Counted from the stretch's first letter, positions 27,988 to 38,270 are shown. The stretch is 64,000 nt of DNA from Marinoscillum sp040218045 (GCA_040218045.1 JAVJQA010000024.1:186001-250000), one strand, 5' to 3'. Program-made: numbers and translations. Notes: generated by a model not told the origin, from the letters alone.

Positions 27988-28707
27988 CTATTCGAGTTGA
28001 TAAACAACCCTTACTGAGGCCTCTATTTTGACCTTTCTTAGTCCGATGGTAGGATCGGCATAGGAGTCGTTGGCACTCACCGCTCGACTAACGGCGCCAG
28101 TACGGTTCAAAAGCGCACGATAGTCGTAGATATCTGCATAGATCGGGTACTCTTCTTCCATTCGCTCCTGGCCAAACTCTTTGATGGAGACTGTTTGGCC
28201 AAGCTTGTCACCTTGAGTTTCTACCATCGTGCTGGCTTTTATCCGGGCATTTTCCATAGCCAGTTTGGTTACTTCAATTTTTATGCTATCCATGCTATTG
28301 AACCGGACATCAGAAACACGCACTACGTTGACCCCTGCTTCAAAGAGATCAAGTGTGAGGTCGGTGATGATCGCGGGATCAGTGAGTTTGAGTTTGAAGC
28401 TTTTCGCAAAGCGCACCTTTTTAGAATTCCCTCCATAGTAATAATCATTCCGCACTCCATTGAATTCCATTATCTCAATCTGATCGACTGAAATATTCCA
28501 TTTTTGGAGTGCCTCAGAGAATTTTTCTTCCCTCACGTTAAGTTCGCTATCCTTTAGTTTTTCGTATTCCGAGAAGGAGATATATAGCCAGATCTCATCT
28601 GGTGCGATTTCTTTTTCTGCTTTCCCATATACTGTAATCGAGCGGTTTTCATATTGAGCAAAAGCTAGAATAGGTGCCAGCAGGCAAACAATCAGTAAAT
28701 TTTTCAT
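27988..28707 (-). CDS. SIMPL (DUF541) domain periplasmic protein
   Basis: A 239-residue protein with a signal peptide (KNLLIVCLLAPILAFAQ). It opens with SITVYGKAEKEIAPDEIWLY, the usual first strand of SIMPL domains. The middle has VSDVRFNSMDSIKIEVTKLA, ENARIKASTMVETQGDKLGQ, and the end is VKIEASVRVVYQLE. It is predicted to be an oligomeric periplasmic or surface protein; the family role is poorly defined. Confidence 0.87.
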   Translation of the reverse strand: MKNLLIVCLLAPILAFAQYENRSITVYGKAEKEIAPDEIWLYISFSEYEKLKDSELNVREEKFSEALQKWNISVDQIEIMEFNGVRNDYYYGGNSKKVRFAKSFKLKLTDPAIITDLTLDLFEAGVNVVRVSDVRFNSMDSIKIEVTKLAMENARIKASTMVETQGDKLGQTVSIKEFGQERMEEEYPIYADIYDYRALLNRTGAVSRAVSANDSYADPTIGLRKVKIEASVRVVYQLE

Positions 28708-29075
28708 GGCGATATAATGTTAATAAATTAAGATTATTTTGCATTAATACAACACCGCAACATTTGGTAACCCAAAGGAAAAATCCGATTGTCTTTCTAA
28801 ACTTTGTATGATTCAGAAGCCTGACTACTGCCATTAATCGCTCAAATCACTGGTCGAAATGTTCACAGAATATAATGAACTGCCACAACACGTTTAATAT
28901 TAGAGATTAATCGTACTGTCAAGTTCAGTATGACCAGTTGGGTGATAGACGAAGTTTAAAACTAAGTAACGTCATGCTGAATTTATTTCAGTATCTAAAC
29001 TTGACCAAGGTAGGATTAATCAACGGTTGCCAAACCCTATCACCCTTAAGGATTGGTGCTAATTTTTAACCAGAA
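28708..29075. repeat. Intergenic region with a decayed palindromic repeat
   Basis: This 368-bp divergent gap between the SIMPL gene and the mannanase contains GTCATGCTGAATTTATTTCA (28971-28990), continuing to GTATCT at 28996. It resembles a common Bacteroidota intergenic repeat whose usual form is close to GTCATGCTGAACTTGTTTCA. An opposing partial copy, TCAAGTTCAGTATGAC, is at 28919-28934. Together they could form a hairpin around ~36 bp. The rest is AT-rich and must contain the promoters of both flanking genes, which I cannot place. Confidence 0.5.
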
Positions 29076-30230
29076 ATGATGAGCAGTATGAGAGTCAGCA
29101 TATATGTATGCCTGATATGTGGTGTCCTAACTACTTGGGCACAAGCACCTATCGACGACAAAGCCACAAGCAAAACCCGTAACCTTCTGGGCAATCTTCA
29201 TTTGATTGCCCAAAGAGGATTTATGTTTGGACACCAGGATGACCTGGCCTATGGGATTGGGTGGAAATCAGAAAAAGGAAGATCAGATGTGAAAGAAGCC
29301 ATAGGCAGCTATCCGGCAGTGATTGGTTGGGATGTGGGTAGCCGGCTCAATACAGATACCAATATTGATCAGGTACGATTTGATAATATGCGCAAGTGGG
29401 TGAAAACTGCCTACAAGATGGGCTCAGTGAACACCTTTTCATGGCACCTGGACAATCTCACCACCGGCAGCAATAGCTGGGATAAAACACCATTTGTTTC
29501 CGATATTTTGCCCGGAGGAGCGAAGCACACTGAGTACCTTGAGCAATTGGACCTATTGGCTGATCTTTTCAAGAGTTTCAAAGCAGGATTCTCGGCCATC
29601 CCGATTGTGTTTCGTCCGTGGCATGAGCACAATGGCGACTGGTTTTGGTGGGGCAAAGGCAATACTTCTGAAGAAGATTACATTGCTTTGTTTAGGTTCA
29701 CAGTAGACTATTTGAAGGATGAAAAAGGGTTGCACCACATTCTTTATGCATTTTCACCGGATAGAAGCAGGCTGAAGTTAGATACTATTCCTGAGCAGAA
29801 TTACCTCTGGGGTTATCCTGGTGACGACTATGTAGACATTATTGGTATAGATAATTACGGAGATGTGGGCAGGCAAGGTGGATTTGATTCACCAGAAAAG
29901 CAAGCTGAATATTTCGTAGAGAGTTTGAAGCTCATTACGCGAATTGCCAGGGACAAGGGCAAAGTGGCAGCCCTTACTGAAACAGGACTTGAAGGAATCA
30001 CCAATCAGAGTTGGTTTACAGAGATTATCCTCAATCCCATAAAGGACAATGATGATGAGATCGACATAGCCTGGATATTGGTATGGCGAAATGCCAACAC
30101 CACACATCATTATGCTCCTTATGTAGGGCATCCCAGTGTTCTGGATTTCCAGCTTTTTGGAGAGGACTCCATGACCATTTTTCAGCGAGATTTAAAAAAT
30201 CCTTATAAGGATGGTAAAGCATTAAAATAA
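29076..30230 (+). CDS. GH26 endo-beta-1,4-mannanase
   Basis: A 384-residue secreted glycoside hydrolase of family GH26, which hydrolyses internal beta-1,4 links in mannan, glucomannan or galactomannan. There is an N-terminal signal region ending near TTWAQA; ATGs at 29076, 29079 and 29088 are possible starts. Domain signatures are FMFGHQDDLAYG near the front, the acid/base E184 in FRPWHEHNGDWFWWG, and the nucleophile E302 in ALTETGLEG. The length fits a single catalytic domain without binding modules. It is followed after seven bases by an acetylesterase gene, suggesting joint attack on acetylated mannan. Confidence 0.93.
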   Translation: MMSSMRVSIYVCLICGVLTTWAQAPIDDKATSKTRNLLGNLHLIAQRGFMFGHQDDLAYGIGWKSEKGRSDVKEAIGSYPAVIGWDVGSRLNTDTNIDQVRFDNMRKWVKTAYKMGSVNTFSWHLDNLTTGSNSWDKTPFVSDILPGGAKHTEYLEQLDLLADLFKSFKAGFSAIPIVFRPWHEHNGDWFWWGKGNTSEEDYIALFRFTVDYLKDEKGLHHILYAFSPDRSRLKLDTIPEQNYLWGYPGDDYVDIIGIDNYGDVGRQGGFDSPEKQAEYFVESLKLITRIARDKGKVAALTETGLEGITNQSWFTEIILNPIKDNDDEIDIAWILVWRNANTTHHYAPYVGHPSVLDFQLFGEDSMTIFQRDLKNPYKDGKALK

Positions 30231-30237
30231 AGAGAAT

Positions 30238-32124
30238 ATGCGTTTTGTTGGTTCATTAATATTTCTGGCAGCTTCGTTGATTTGCGAGGCACAGTTGAAG
30301 CTTCCGCGACTTTTTGCGGATCATATGGTCTTTCAAAGAAACCAACCCACCAAAGTTTGGGGTTGGACTAACCCTGGTGAAAAGGTCACTATTTTGTTTG
30401 ACAAAGAAACCACTAAAGCCACTGCAAATGCGGAGGGTTATTTTGAGGTGTTTTTAAAAGCACGAAAGGCCGGTGGCCCTTTTGTGATGTCAGTCGCAGA
30501 TCTGGATGAAAAGCAATCCTTTGAAGATATACTCATTGGAGATGTCTGGATTGCTAGTGGCCAATCCAATATGGAGTGGCAGCTACAGTGGGGTGTCAAT
30601 GGCTGGGAAGAGGAAGTGAAAAATGCAGTTTACCCAAACATCCGTTTCTTCAAAGTACCCAATGAATATGCGTTTTCACCCAAAAAAGATGTGTCCGGAG
30701 GTGAGTGGCTTCTGGCCAATTCAGAGAATTCGCCGCAGTTTTCGGCCGTAGCCTGGTTTTTTGCCAAGCGCAACCATCTGGATAAAAATGTACCTGTAGG
30801 AGTGATTGAAAGCCACTGGGGTGGAACACCCGCAGAAGCATGGACATCCATCGAAACACTTTCCCAAACTACTGGCTACAGGGAAATAGCTGATACTATT
30901 CTCAATCCAAATAGATCGTGGGAAGAGATAGAGCAGCAAAATGCAGCAAATGAAACCCGCAAGTGGGAACTGATGCGTGACAAGGACGGAGCCATAGCTA
31001 GCGGTGCTCAGAAGGTCTCTTATGATGACAGCCATTGGCAAACACTTGATCTCCCGTGTAATTGTCAGATGACAGACCTGGCGTGGTTGAGAAGAGAAGT
31101 TACACTCTCCAAAGATTCCATTGAAGAAGTTGAATTGTTCATCAATAATGTTGTTCAGGAAGGATTTGTGTTCTTCAATGGCGACTTGATTTGGAGTAAG
31201 CAATGGAATAACGACATTAAGCCCCTGGAGATTCCCAAAGAACTCATCCATGATGGAAAGAATGTGATTGCCTATCGAATGGCCAATTCGTGGGACAACA
31301 ACGTCTATTTTGGCCGAAGGGATGAAATGTGGTTAAAGGTGAATGGCTATAAAATCTCCATTGAGGGTAATTGGAAATATTCCAATGACGTGGAGCCAAA
31401 GATCCCTAAAACCATTAAGATGTTTCAGATGCCTTCGTTTCTATACAATGCTAAAATCGCACCAATTGGAGGGTATACAGCTCGTGGGGTGATTTGGTAC
31501 CAGGGAGAATCCAATGCACATCAGCCGCAGTACTACCGGGAGTTGTTTGGGAATATGATCAGTGACTGGCGCAGGCTTTGGGGTAGTGACTTGCCATTTA
31601 TCTATGTCCAGCTGGCCAATTTTATGCAGCGCCAAACCACACCTCAGGAAAGTCAGTGGGCTGAACTTAGGGATGCTCAGACCAAGACACTGGAACTCCC
31701 AAAGACTGCCATGGCAGTCACAATTGATATCGGAGATGCCAATGATATACATCCTCGAAATAAGAAAGACGTAGGTGACCGGCTTTGGCTTGCAGCCAAA
31801 AAAGTGAGTTATGGAGATGAGGTTATTTACTCAGGCCCCAAAGTTAAATCCGCGAAGCTGGAGGATGGGCAAGTGAGATTGAGCTTTGATCATGTAGGCA
31901 CCGGACTAAAGACTAAGGAAACACTCAAGGGGTTTGCTTTGGCCGATGGTCAGGGTAACTGGGTTTGGGCGGATGCTGAAATTCAGGGCAATGAGATAGT
32001 GGTAAGATCAAGTGAAATAAGTGAGCCCTCGGTCATATCCTATGCATGGGGTGACAATCCGGAAGCGACGCTTTACAACAAAGAAGGAATTCCTGCTGTA
32101 CCATTTAGGATTAACATAGACTGA
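30238..32124 (+). CDS. SGNH-family sialate O-acetylesterase-like carbohydrate esterase
   Basis: A 628-residue secreted protein (signal RFVGSLIFLAASLICEAQ). It has an N-terminal beta domain (FADHMVFQRNQPTKVWGW), the SGNH catalytic domain with S110 in IASGQSNMEW, and a galactose-binding-like insert (about 255-370). The second half of the SGNH domain follows, with WYQGESNAH and the Asp/His region DANDIHPRNKKDVGDRLW. Named for sialate O-acetylesterase, family members in polysaccharide loci often deacetylate hemicelluloses. The seven-base gap to the GH26 mannanase suggests acetylmannan as the substrate (inference); acetylated xylan is possible. Confidence 0.88.
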   Translation: MRFVGSLIFLAASLICEAQLKLPRLFADHMVFQRNQPTKVWGWTNPGEKVTILFDKETTKATANAEGYFEVFLKARKAGGPFVMSVADLDEKQSFEDILIGDVWIASGQSNMEWQLQWGVNGWEEEVKNAVYPNIRFFKVPNEYAFSPKKDVSGGEWLLANSENSPQFSAVAWFFAKRNHLDKNVPVGVIESHWGGTPAEAWTSIETLSQTTGYREIADTILNPNRSWEEIEQQNAANETRKWELMRDKDGAIASGAQKVSYDDSHWQTLDLPCNCQMTDLAWLRREVTLSKDSIEEVELFINNVVQEGFVFFNGDLIWSKQWNNDIKPLEIPKELIHDGKNVIAYRMANSWDNNVYFGRRDEMWLKVNGYKISIEGNWKYSNDVEPKIPKTIKMFQMPSFLYNAKIAPIGGYTARGVIWYQGESNAHQPQYYRELFGNMISDWRRLWGSDLPFIYVQLANFMQRQTTPQESQWAELRDAQTKTLELPKTAMAVTIDIGDANDIHPRNKKDVGDRLWLAAKKVSYGDEVIYSGPKVKSAKLEDGQVRLSFDHVGTGLKTKETLKGFALADGQGNWVWADAEIQGNEIVVRSSEISEPSVISYAWGDNPEATLYNKEGIPAVPFRINID

Positions 32125-32307
32125 TGAAAGATTCTAATCTGTATTTTGGTCGAAAAGAAAATTAGGAACTTCTAAAAAGGAAGAGAAAAGTAGAATTATC
32201 TGGCTATGATGCATTGATATTGAGACTGGACAAGAAATATTTAATCGAAAATGCCTTCTACCCAAAGGGCGTATTCACTATATTTAAAGTGTAACCCAAC
32301 CCCGAAG

Positions 32308-35300
32308 ATGATGTTTTTTAGAGTAAAAGCAGGCCTATTAGTGCTGTTGCTACTGCTTGCGAGCAGTGCATATCCCCAAACCCCACAAATCCGGTTCGAA
32401 CATCTCGATATTCGGGATGGGCTATCGCACAATCGAGTAGGGGCCATTTACCAGGATAATTCTGGTTTTATGTGGTTTGGCACCCGGTCAGGACTCAATC
32501 GGTACGATGGTCACAAGATTGAAGTCCTGGAGTTTGACGAGAGCAATCCCTTTTCACCAAGTGATCCTAATGTGGTTTGGTTAAAGGAAGGGCCTGGAGA
32601 GCATATCTGGCTCAAATCTCATTATGGAGTATTTACCTATGATATTCACAAGGAGCAATTTGTGGACAATGCAGAGTTGCTCAAAAAACTACAGATCAAC
32701 AACTACAACAATTCAGATATCGTCAAGGATGTAGCCGGTAATTACTGGTTTGTTATAGACGATATTGGATTGAAAAAATACATCAGTGAAGACGGAAGTA
32801 TTTATCACTTTGGAGGTTCTTACAGGGATGTTACCAGTATCAACGCAGATAAGAATGGTAATATGGCGTTGATTCACGCTGATGGAGAGATTGAGTTGGT
32901 AGATGTAAAAAACCCTGCCAACACCACATTTATGAATTACCCGGATCATCTTCAGGAGAATGGACCATTGATGAGCTTTCTTGATAACAGTGGGGGGTAT
33001 TGGTTTTACAGTAACCACAATTCGTTCGGGACTTGCTATTTTGATCCTAAAACAAAAGACCACAAACATTTTGGTCCCAAGGAATTGGGTTCTAAAATGG
33101 TTAGTGGAATCATTCAGGATGAGAATGATAGAGTGATCATTGGAGTGGACCATGGCGGAATGACCATGATCAATAAAAAAGACTGGTCAAGGTCCAATTT
33201 TGTCAACAATCCGTCTGATCCGCGTTCACTTAGCCACAATAGCATTATTTCGTTGTTTCAGGATGTAAATGGTCTCGTGTGGTTGGGTACAAACAAAGGA
33301 GGTGTCAACTACTTTTCATCTAAGGCAGTATCCTTCAGTTTTTTTAAGCAATTGGATGATCACCCTACCAATGCCAATGACATCTGGCCGATCGTTGAGG
33401 ATAAAAATGGCAACCTCTGGCTTGGCACAGATGGTGGAGGATTGACCTATTTCAATCAGAAAACCGGGAAATATACCAATTATACCCACAATCCGAAGGA
33501 CCCTAATAGTATTAGCTCAGACATTGTGGTGAGCATGAGCAAGGCGGCCGACGGGGGATTGTGGTTAGGTACCTACTTCGGAGGTCTCAATTATTTTGAT
33601 GGTAAGAAATTTACTACCTACTACAAAAATGACGGGGACCCCAATGCTGTTTCTGATAATAGTGTCTGGAATTTACTACTGGATTCCCAAAAGCGTCTCT
33701 GGGTGGGGACGCTAAAAGGAGGAGTGGATGTTTATGATGGGGATTTCAAAAAATTGAAACATTATGGTCTTGACAATCAGTTGATTAATTCTGATTACAT
33801 CACAAGTATGTGTGAAGACAAAGATGGGAAAATGTGGATCGGAACAGGATATGGATTGGAAGTGATCGATCCAACTGTGGACACCATTCGCCATATTTTG
33901 AGAGAGACAGGAAATCCTGAATCATTAAGCAACAATTCGATCCTGCATATTTTTTGCGATGATCAAAATAATATGTGGATTGGTACAATGTATGGGCTAA
34001 GCAGATATGATCAGGAGAAGGATGTTTTCACCTCATATACCAAAGAAGACGGCTTACCTGAAAATATGGTAGCAGCCACTGCACAGGATGATCAGGGAGA
34101 TTATTGGCTGAGTACACCGAAAGGTTTGTCCAAAATGGTCATCAAAAATGGCAAACCCATGTTCTATAATTTTGACATCTCAGACGGGTTGCAGGGTGAT
34201 GTGTTCAATGAACGGTCTGTGCTCAGGCTCAGAAATGGAGACCTTGCCTTTGGAGGTAAAAATGGCCTCAATATTTTTGATCCTAAAAAGATAAAAATCA
34301 ATGAGGATAACAATAAGCTGGTTTTCCTCAACTTCTTTATTTCCAATCAGCAAATAAAGCCCGGAGACTTTTTCAACGATCGCCACTGGTTCGAAAATGG
34401 GTTGAACAACACCGATGTTTTAAAGCTTGAGCACGACGAAAACTCGTTTACCGTAGAGTTTACTTCGTTGAGTTTTTACCGTCAGGAAAACATCAATTAT
34501 AAGTATCGACTTATTGGATTCGATGATGATTGGGTGATCAGGCCAAATATCCATAGAGCTAATTATACCAACCTGGATCCTGGAAATTATCAGTTTGAAG
34601 TAATGGCCAGCGATCAAACGCAGCGATGGAACAATCAGGCAAAGACGCTGAATATTCAGATTCTTTCCCCTTGGTGGCAAACACCAGTAGCCTATACCTT
34701 GTATGTTTTTCTAGTGATTGTTGGCTTGTATTTCACCAGGAGAGCCATTATTGACAAGGAACGCTTCCGGGCCAAGATTGCTCAGGACAGACTGGAAGCC
34801 AAGCGATTGCACGAGCTTGATATGATGAAGATCAAATTCTTCACCAACATTAGCCACGAGTTTAGAACACCACTCACACTTATTATCACGCCAATAGAAC
34901 GGCTGTTGAAGCTAAGTGCTGATGCCCAGAATTCGAAGAATTATCAAATGATTTATCGGAATGCCAAGCGGCTATTGACACTCGTCAATCAATTGCTGGA
35001 CTTTCGAAAAATGGAAGCGAATCAACATAGATTGTCATTAGCTACCGGTGATCTTGTGGATTTTATTAAGAGTATCATTGAGTCTTTCTCTGATCTCTCC
35101 AATGATCGTCATGTAAGGTTGCATTTCCATTCCAACATGAATGAATTTCTGACGCTTTTTGATCGGGACAAAGTAGAGAAAATTATGTTTAACCTGCTTT
35201 CCAATGCTTTTAAGTTTACTCATTCAGGTGGTAAAATTGATGTAACAGTTAAGGATGTTGCCTATCGTGAGGATGTACATACTATCAAAATAACGGTGAC

Positions 35301-36363
35301 TGATACTGGTATAGGCATACCTGACAATCGAATCAATGACGTATTCAATCGGTTTTTCCAGGTGGACAATGAATCTTCACAAAACCTGAATCATGGAAGT
35401 GGCATTGGACTCTCAATTACAAAAGAGTTCGTGGAAATGCACGATGGTAAAATCTGGGTGGAGAGCGAAGTGGGTAAGGGCAGTAGTTTCATTTTTGAAC
35501 TGCCAATGAAGAAGCTCAGTGAGTTTATGGAACCACACGATGTGATCGATGGACTGGAAGAAGAAGTGGCATTCATTCACAAGGATCAAAATGCTACCAT
35601 TATACTTGTGGATGATAATGCTGATTTCAGGTTTTATCTCAAGGATAACCTTAAAGACATTTACAATATTTATGAAGCGCCAAATGGCAAAGACGCCTGG
35701 AAAAAGATTCTTGCTAATTCGCCAGACCTTGTTGTCACAGATATTATGATGCCGGAGATCAATGGAGTGGATCTTTGTAAGAAGATAAAAAATGATCCAC
35801 GGACCGCTCACATTCCGGTGATTTTGCTCACGGCTCATTATTCAGATGATCAGAAGCTGGAAGGATTTGAGGCTGGTGCTATTGAGTACATCACCAAGCC
35901 TTTCAACTTTGAAATACTGGTACAGACAATTAGGTCAGCCATTCAACTACAAAAACTGATTCTGGCCTCCGAGCATCGTATTGAGGCCAAACCAAAGGAA
36001 ATCGAGATCACTTCGTTAGACGAAAAGTTCATTACAAAGGCACTGGAGCTCGTAGATGCCAACATTTCCAATACGAATTTCTCTGTGCAGGAGCTGAGCA
36101 GCGAAATGGCTGTAAGTCGAGGGCAACTTTACAAGAAAATCCTTGAATTGACAGGTAAGACACCAATTGAATTTATCAGGGAGGTGCGTATCAAACGAGC
36201 AGCTGCATTGCTGGAGAAGAGCCAACTGAATGTAGCAGAAGTGGCTTATACAGTAGGTTTTAACAATCCGAAATACTTCACCAAATATTTCAAGAAAGCG
36301 TACAAGATGTTACCTTCCAAGTATGCGTCCACAGCTTCCACAAAGCAGAATGGAGTGGAATAA
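32308..36363 (+). CDS. Hybrid two-component system regulator (HTCS)
   Basis: Start chosen at the ATG at 32308 (an ATG follows at 32311), which gives the signal peptide FRVKAGLLVLLLLLASSAYP; an ATG at 32251 adds 19 residues. About 1351 residues hold all parts of a two-component system: a two-lobed periplasmic beta-propeller (FGTRSGLNRYDG, WLGTNKGGVNYF and similar repeats), a Y_Y_Y domain (LDPGNYQFEVMAS), one membrane helix, HisKA with H850 in FTNISHEFRTPLTL, HATPase, a receiver domain with D1145 in VVTDIMMPEINGVDL, and a C-terminal AraC-type HTH (LYKKILELTGKTPIEFIREV). HTCS proteins bind oligosaccharides in the periplasm and activate polysaccharide utilisation loci. Lying between two GH26 genes, it probably senses a manno-oligosaccharide (inference). 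Confidence 0.93.
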   Translation: MMFFRVKAGLLVLLLLLASSAYPQTPQIRFEHLDIRDGLSHNRVGAIYQDNSGFMWFGTRSGLNRYDGHKIEVLEFDESNPFSPSDPNVVWLKEGPGEHIWLKSHYGVFTYDIHKEQFVDNAELLKKLQINNYNNSDIVKDVAGNYWFVIDDIGLKKYISEDGSIYHFGGSYRDVTSINADKNGNMALIHADGEIELVDVKNPANTTFMNYPDHLQENGPLMSFLDNSGGYWFYSNHNSFGTCYFDPKTKDHKHFGPKELGSKMVSGIIQDENDRVIIGVDHGGMTMINKKDWSRSNFVNNPSDPRSLSHNSIISLFQDVNGLVWLGTNKGGVNYFSSKAVSFSFFKQLDDHPTNANDIWPIVEDKNGNLWLGTDGGGLTYFNQKTGKYTNYTHNPKDPNSISSDIVVSMSKAADGGLWLGTYFGGLNYFDGKKFTTYYKNDGDPNAVSDNSVWNLLLDSQKRLWVGTLKGGVDVYDGDFKKLKHYGLDNQLINSDYITSMCEDKDGKMWIGTGYGLEVIDPTVDTIRHILRETGNPESLSNNSILHIFCDDQNNMWIGTMYGLSRYDQEKDVFTSYTKEDGLPENMVAATAQDDQGDYWLSTPKGLSKMVIKNGKPMFYNFDISDGLQGDVFNERSVLRLRNGDLAFGGKNGLNIFDPKKIKINEDNNKLVFLNFFISNQQIKPGDFFNDRHWFENGLNNTDVLKLEHDENSFTVEFTSLSFYRQENINYKYRLIGFDDDWVIRPNIHRANYTNLDPGNYQFEVMASDQTQRWNNQAKTLNIQILSPWWQTPVAYTLYVFLVIVGLYFTRRAIIDKERFRAKIAQDRLEAKRLHELDMMKIKFFTNISHEFRTPLTLIITPIERLLKLSADAQNSKNYQMIYRNAKRLLTLVNQLLDFRKMEANQHRLSLATGDLVDFIKSIIESFSDLSNDRHVRLHFHSNMNEFLTLFDRDKVEKIMFNLLSNAFKFTHSGGKIDVTVKDVAYREDVHTIKITVTDTGIGIPDNRINDVFNRFFQVDNESSQNLNHGSGIGLSITKEFVEMHDGKIWVESEVGKGSSFIFELPMKKLSEFMEPHDVIDGLEEEVAFIHKDQNATIILVDDNADFRFYLKDNLKDIYNIYEAPNGKDAWKKILANSPDLVVTDIMMPEINGVDLCKKIKNDPRTAHIPVILLTAHYSDDQKLEGFEAGAIEYITKPFNFEILVQTIRSAIQLQKLILASEHRIEAKPKEIEITSLDEKFITKALELVDANISNTNFSVQELSSEMAVSRGQLYKKILELTGKTPIEFIREVRIKRAAALLEKSQLNVAEVAYTVGFNNPKYFTKYFKKAYKMLPSKYASTASTKQNGVE

Positions 36364-36425
36364 ATTGTGATAAGACATTTTGAACCTAAACTGGTGGCAA
36401 ATGATACAGAGGGGTTGCTCTGAGA

Positions 36426-36458
36426 TGGGTTAAAATTGAATATCAAAAGTTTAACCCA
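36426..36458. promoter_or_regulatory. Inverted repeat just before the second GH26 start
   Basis: TGGGTTAAA (36426-36434) and TTTAACCCA (36450-36458) are perfect 9-bp arms around a 15-bp spacer. The second arm ends two bases before the ATG at 36461. It may be a regulator site or, in the transcript, a hairpin that hides this start and leaves the ATGs at 36473 or 36491 free. Confidence 0.45.
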
Positions 36459-36460
36459 AA

Positions 36461-38188
36461 ATGTTTGCAATTATGCATCATACACCTAGCATGTTGAAGG
36501 CCTGTTCCAGTCTTGTATTATTGACCATTTCCTTAGGCTGTTTAGCACAGAAGGCAGAGGCTGAAAGTGGAACCCTCACCGGAACTGTTATCGGAAATTC
36601 ACACGCTGGATTTTCCGGTGAAGGTTATGTAACCAGTTTTGATAATGACAATGATGCTGTTTCCATTCCTATAGAAGTTGCTCAATCTGGTTTGTATGAT
36701 CTTTGGGTGGGTTACGCTGGTCCTAATGGTGAGAAGACCAATGATATTTACGTCAATGGAACTTTTGTCGGAGGACAGATATTTCCGGAATCCCAGGCTT
36801 TCCAGGAGAGTTATTTCGGAAAGATCATTTTAGAGCCAGGGAAAAACCGAATCAGGGTGGTTAAAAATTGGGGGTACTTTGAACTCGATTACGTCCGTGT
36901 AGCTCCAACTAACCGAAACGAAATCCATAATTACCCGGAGCAACTTATTCATCCAAGTCCGAGTTCGGAAGCGCAAGTACTCTATCAGTTTTTCAGGGAT
37001 TACTATGGTCATCGAATCATTTCCGGTCAGCAAGCAACCCTAGGTGGCAGCACAGAGGTAAATTATCTTGAAAATCTCTCTGGTCACAAACCAGCCATGA
37101 AAGGGTTTGATTTAATTGATTACTCGCCTTCCCGGGTAGCGCATGGTACCACTTCTTTGGACACAGAAGAGGCCATTAAGTGGTGGACGGAATCTCATGG
37201 TATCGTTTCTATGATGTGGCACTGGAATGCACCCATGGACTTAATCGATACCGAAGAGGCTCGGTGGTGGAGTGGATTCTACTCCTATGCTACCACCTTT
37301 GATCCTACCATTGCAATGAATGATCCTAATTCAGAGCATTATGAAGTAATAATGAGAGATATTGATGCAATAGCCGTGCAGTTGAAGCGCTTGCAAGCGA
37401 GCAATGTGCCAGTATTGTGGAGACCATTGCATGAGGCTGAAGGCACGTGGTTTTGGTGGGGAGATTATGGGCCAGAGGTCTGCATTTGGTTATGGAAGCT
37501 CATGTATGACCGATTGACCAATGAGCATGATTTGAATAATTTGATTTGGGTATGGACAGGTACCAATTCAGAAGAAGCATTGGACTGGTATCCCGGAGAT
37601 GATTACGTGGATATCATTGGTGCAGATATCTATCTGGAAGACAAGAATTACGCAGCCAACTTTAGCATGTTTGATGATATGGCTGGAATTCATGAAGGAA
37701 AGAAAGTGATTTCCCTTTCTGAAACAGGAACCATCCCGGATCCGGATGCTTTGGCTGATCAGCAGGCACGCTGGAGCTGGTTTATGGTATGGTCAGGAGA
37801 CTTTATTATAGGCGGTGGCAAAAATGATCTGGACCACATCATTAAAGTGTATCAACATGAGTATGTCATCACACTTGACGAACTACCTGATTTCTCCAAT
37901 TACCAAAGCCCGGAATTCCCCGATGATGTACTGTCTACAGACAAATTGGTAGCACCAAGCGTTCGCGTATTCCCAAATCCAACGGCAGGTCTGGTGTACA
38001 TTGATCTGAAGAAAACCACAGCAAATCATATTATGCTTTATGACCTAAAAGGGAAGCAAATGCATGTGGATGTGGTGAAGACTAAAGATCAGTGTGTAAT
38101 TGACCTGAGCTCACTTCCAAAAGGCACATACATCATTGCGATTGAATCAGGTTTGGGTATCCGTTTTCATCGTGTCTGGAGGCACTAG
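36461..38188 (+). CDS. CBM35-GH26 mannanase with T9SS sorting signal
   Basis: A 575-residue secreted enzyme. Possible starts are ATG 36461, 36473 and 36491; the last gives the cleanest signal peptide (LKACSSLVLLTISLGCLAQ). Numbering here is from 36461. Residues ~33-148 form a CBM35-type beta-sandwich (AEAESGTLTGTV, GLYDLWVGYAGPNGEK, YFELDYVRVAP). The GH26 barrel follows, with YGHRIISGQQAT, acid/base E325 in RPLHEAEGTWFWWG and nucleophile E421 in SLSETGTIPD. The last ~75 residues (VFPNPTAGLVYIDL to the end) are a T9SS sorting domain, so it is exported to the cell surface or medium. It follows the HTCS gene and is its likely target. Confidence 0.92.
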   Translation: MFAIMHHTPSMLKACSSLVLLTISLGCLAQKAEAESGTLTGTVIGNSHAGFSGEGYVTSFDNDNDAVSIPIEVAQSGLYDLWVGYAGPNGEKTNDIYVNGTFVGGQIFPESQAFQESYFGKIILEPGKNRIRVVKNWGYFELDYVRVAPTNRNEIHNYPEQLIHPSPSSEAQVLYQFFRDYYGHRIISGQQATLGGSTEVNYLENLSGHKPAMKGFDLIDYSPSRVAHGTTSLDTEEAIKWWTESHGIVSMMWHWNAPMDLIDTEEARWWSGFYSYATTFDPTIAMNDPNSEHYEVIMRDIDAIAVQLKRLQASNVPVLWRPLHEAEGTWFWWGDYGPEVCIWLWKLMYDRLTNEHDLNNLIWVWTGTNSEEALDWYPGDDYVDIIGADIYLEDKNYAANFSMFDDMAGIHEGKKVISLSETGTIPDPDALADQQARWSWFMVWSGDFIIGGGKNDLDHIIKVYQHEYVITLDELPDFSNYQSPEFPDDVLSTDKLVAPSVRVFPNPTAGLVYIDLKKTTANHIMLYDLKGKQMHVDVVKTKDQCVIDLSSLPKGTYIIAIESGLGIRFHRVWRH

Positions 38189-38270
38189 TGGTTTAATTTT
38201 GCTCTTGGTTGGGGTTTTGCTTCACTTTTTATAAGGTGTGAGGGTACTATTTGTCAACGATCAATATACA

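Noticed and set aside
30238..32124. A role in sialic acid metabolism
   Set aside because: The family name suggests it, but no sialidase or neuraminate genes are nearby, and the neighbours are mannan and xylan enzymes.
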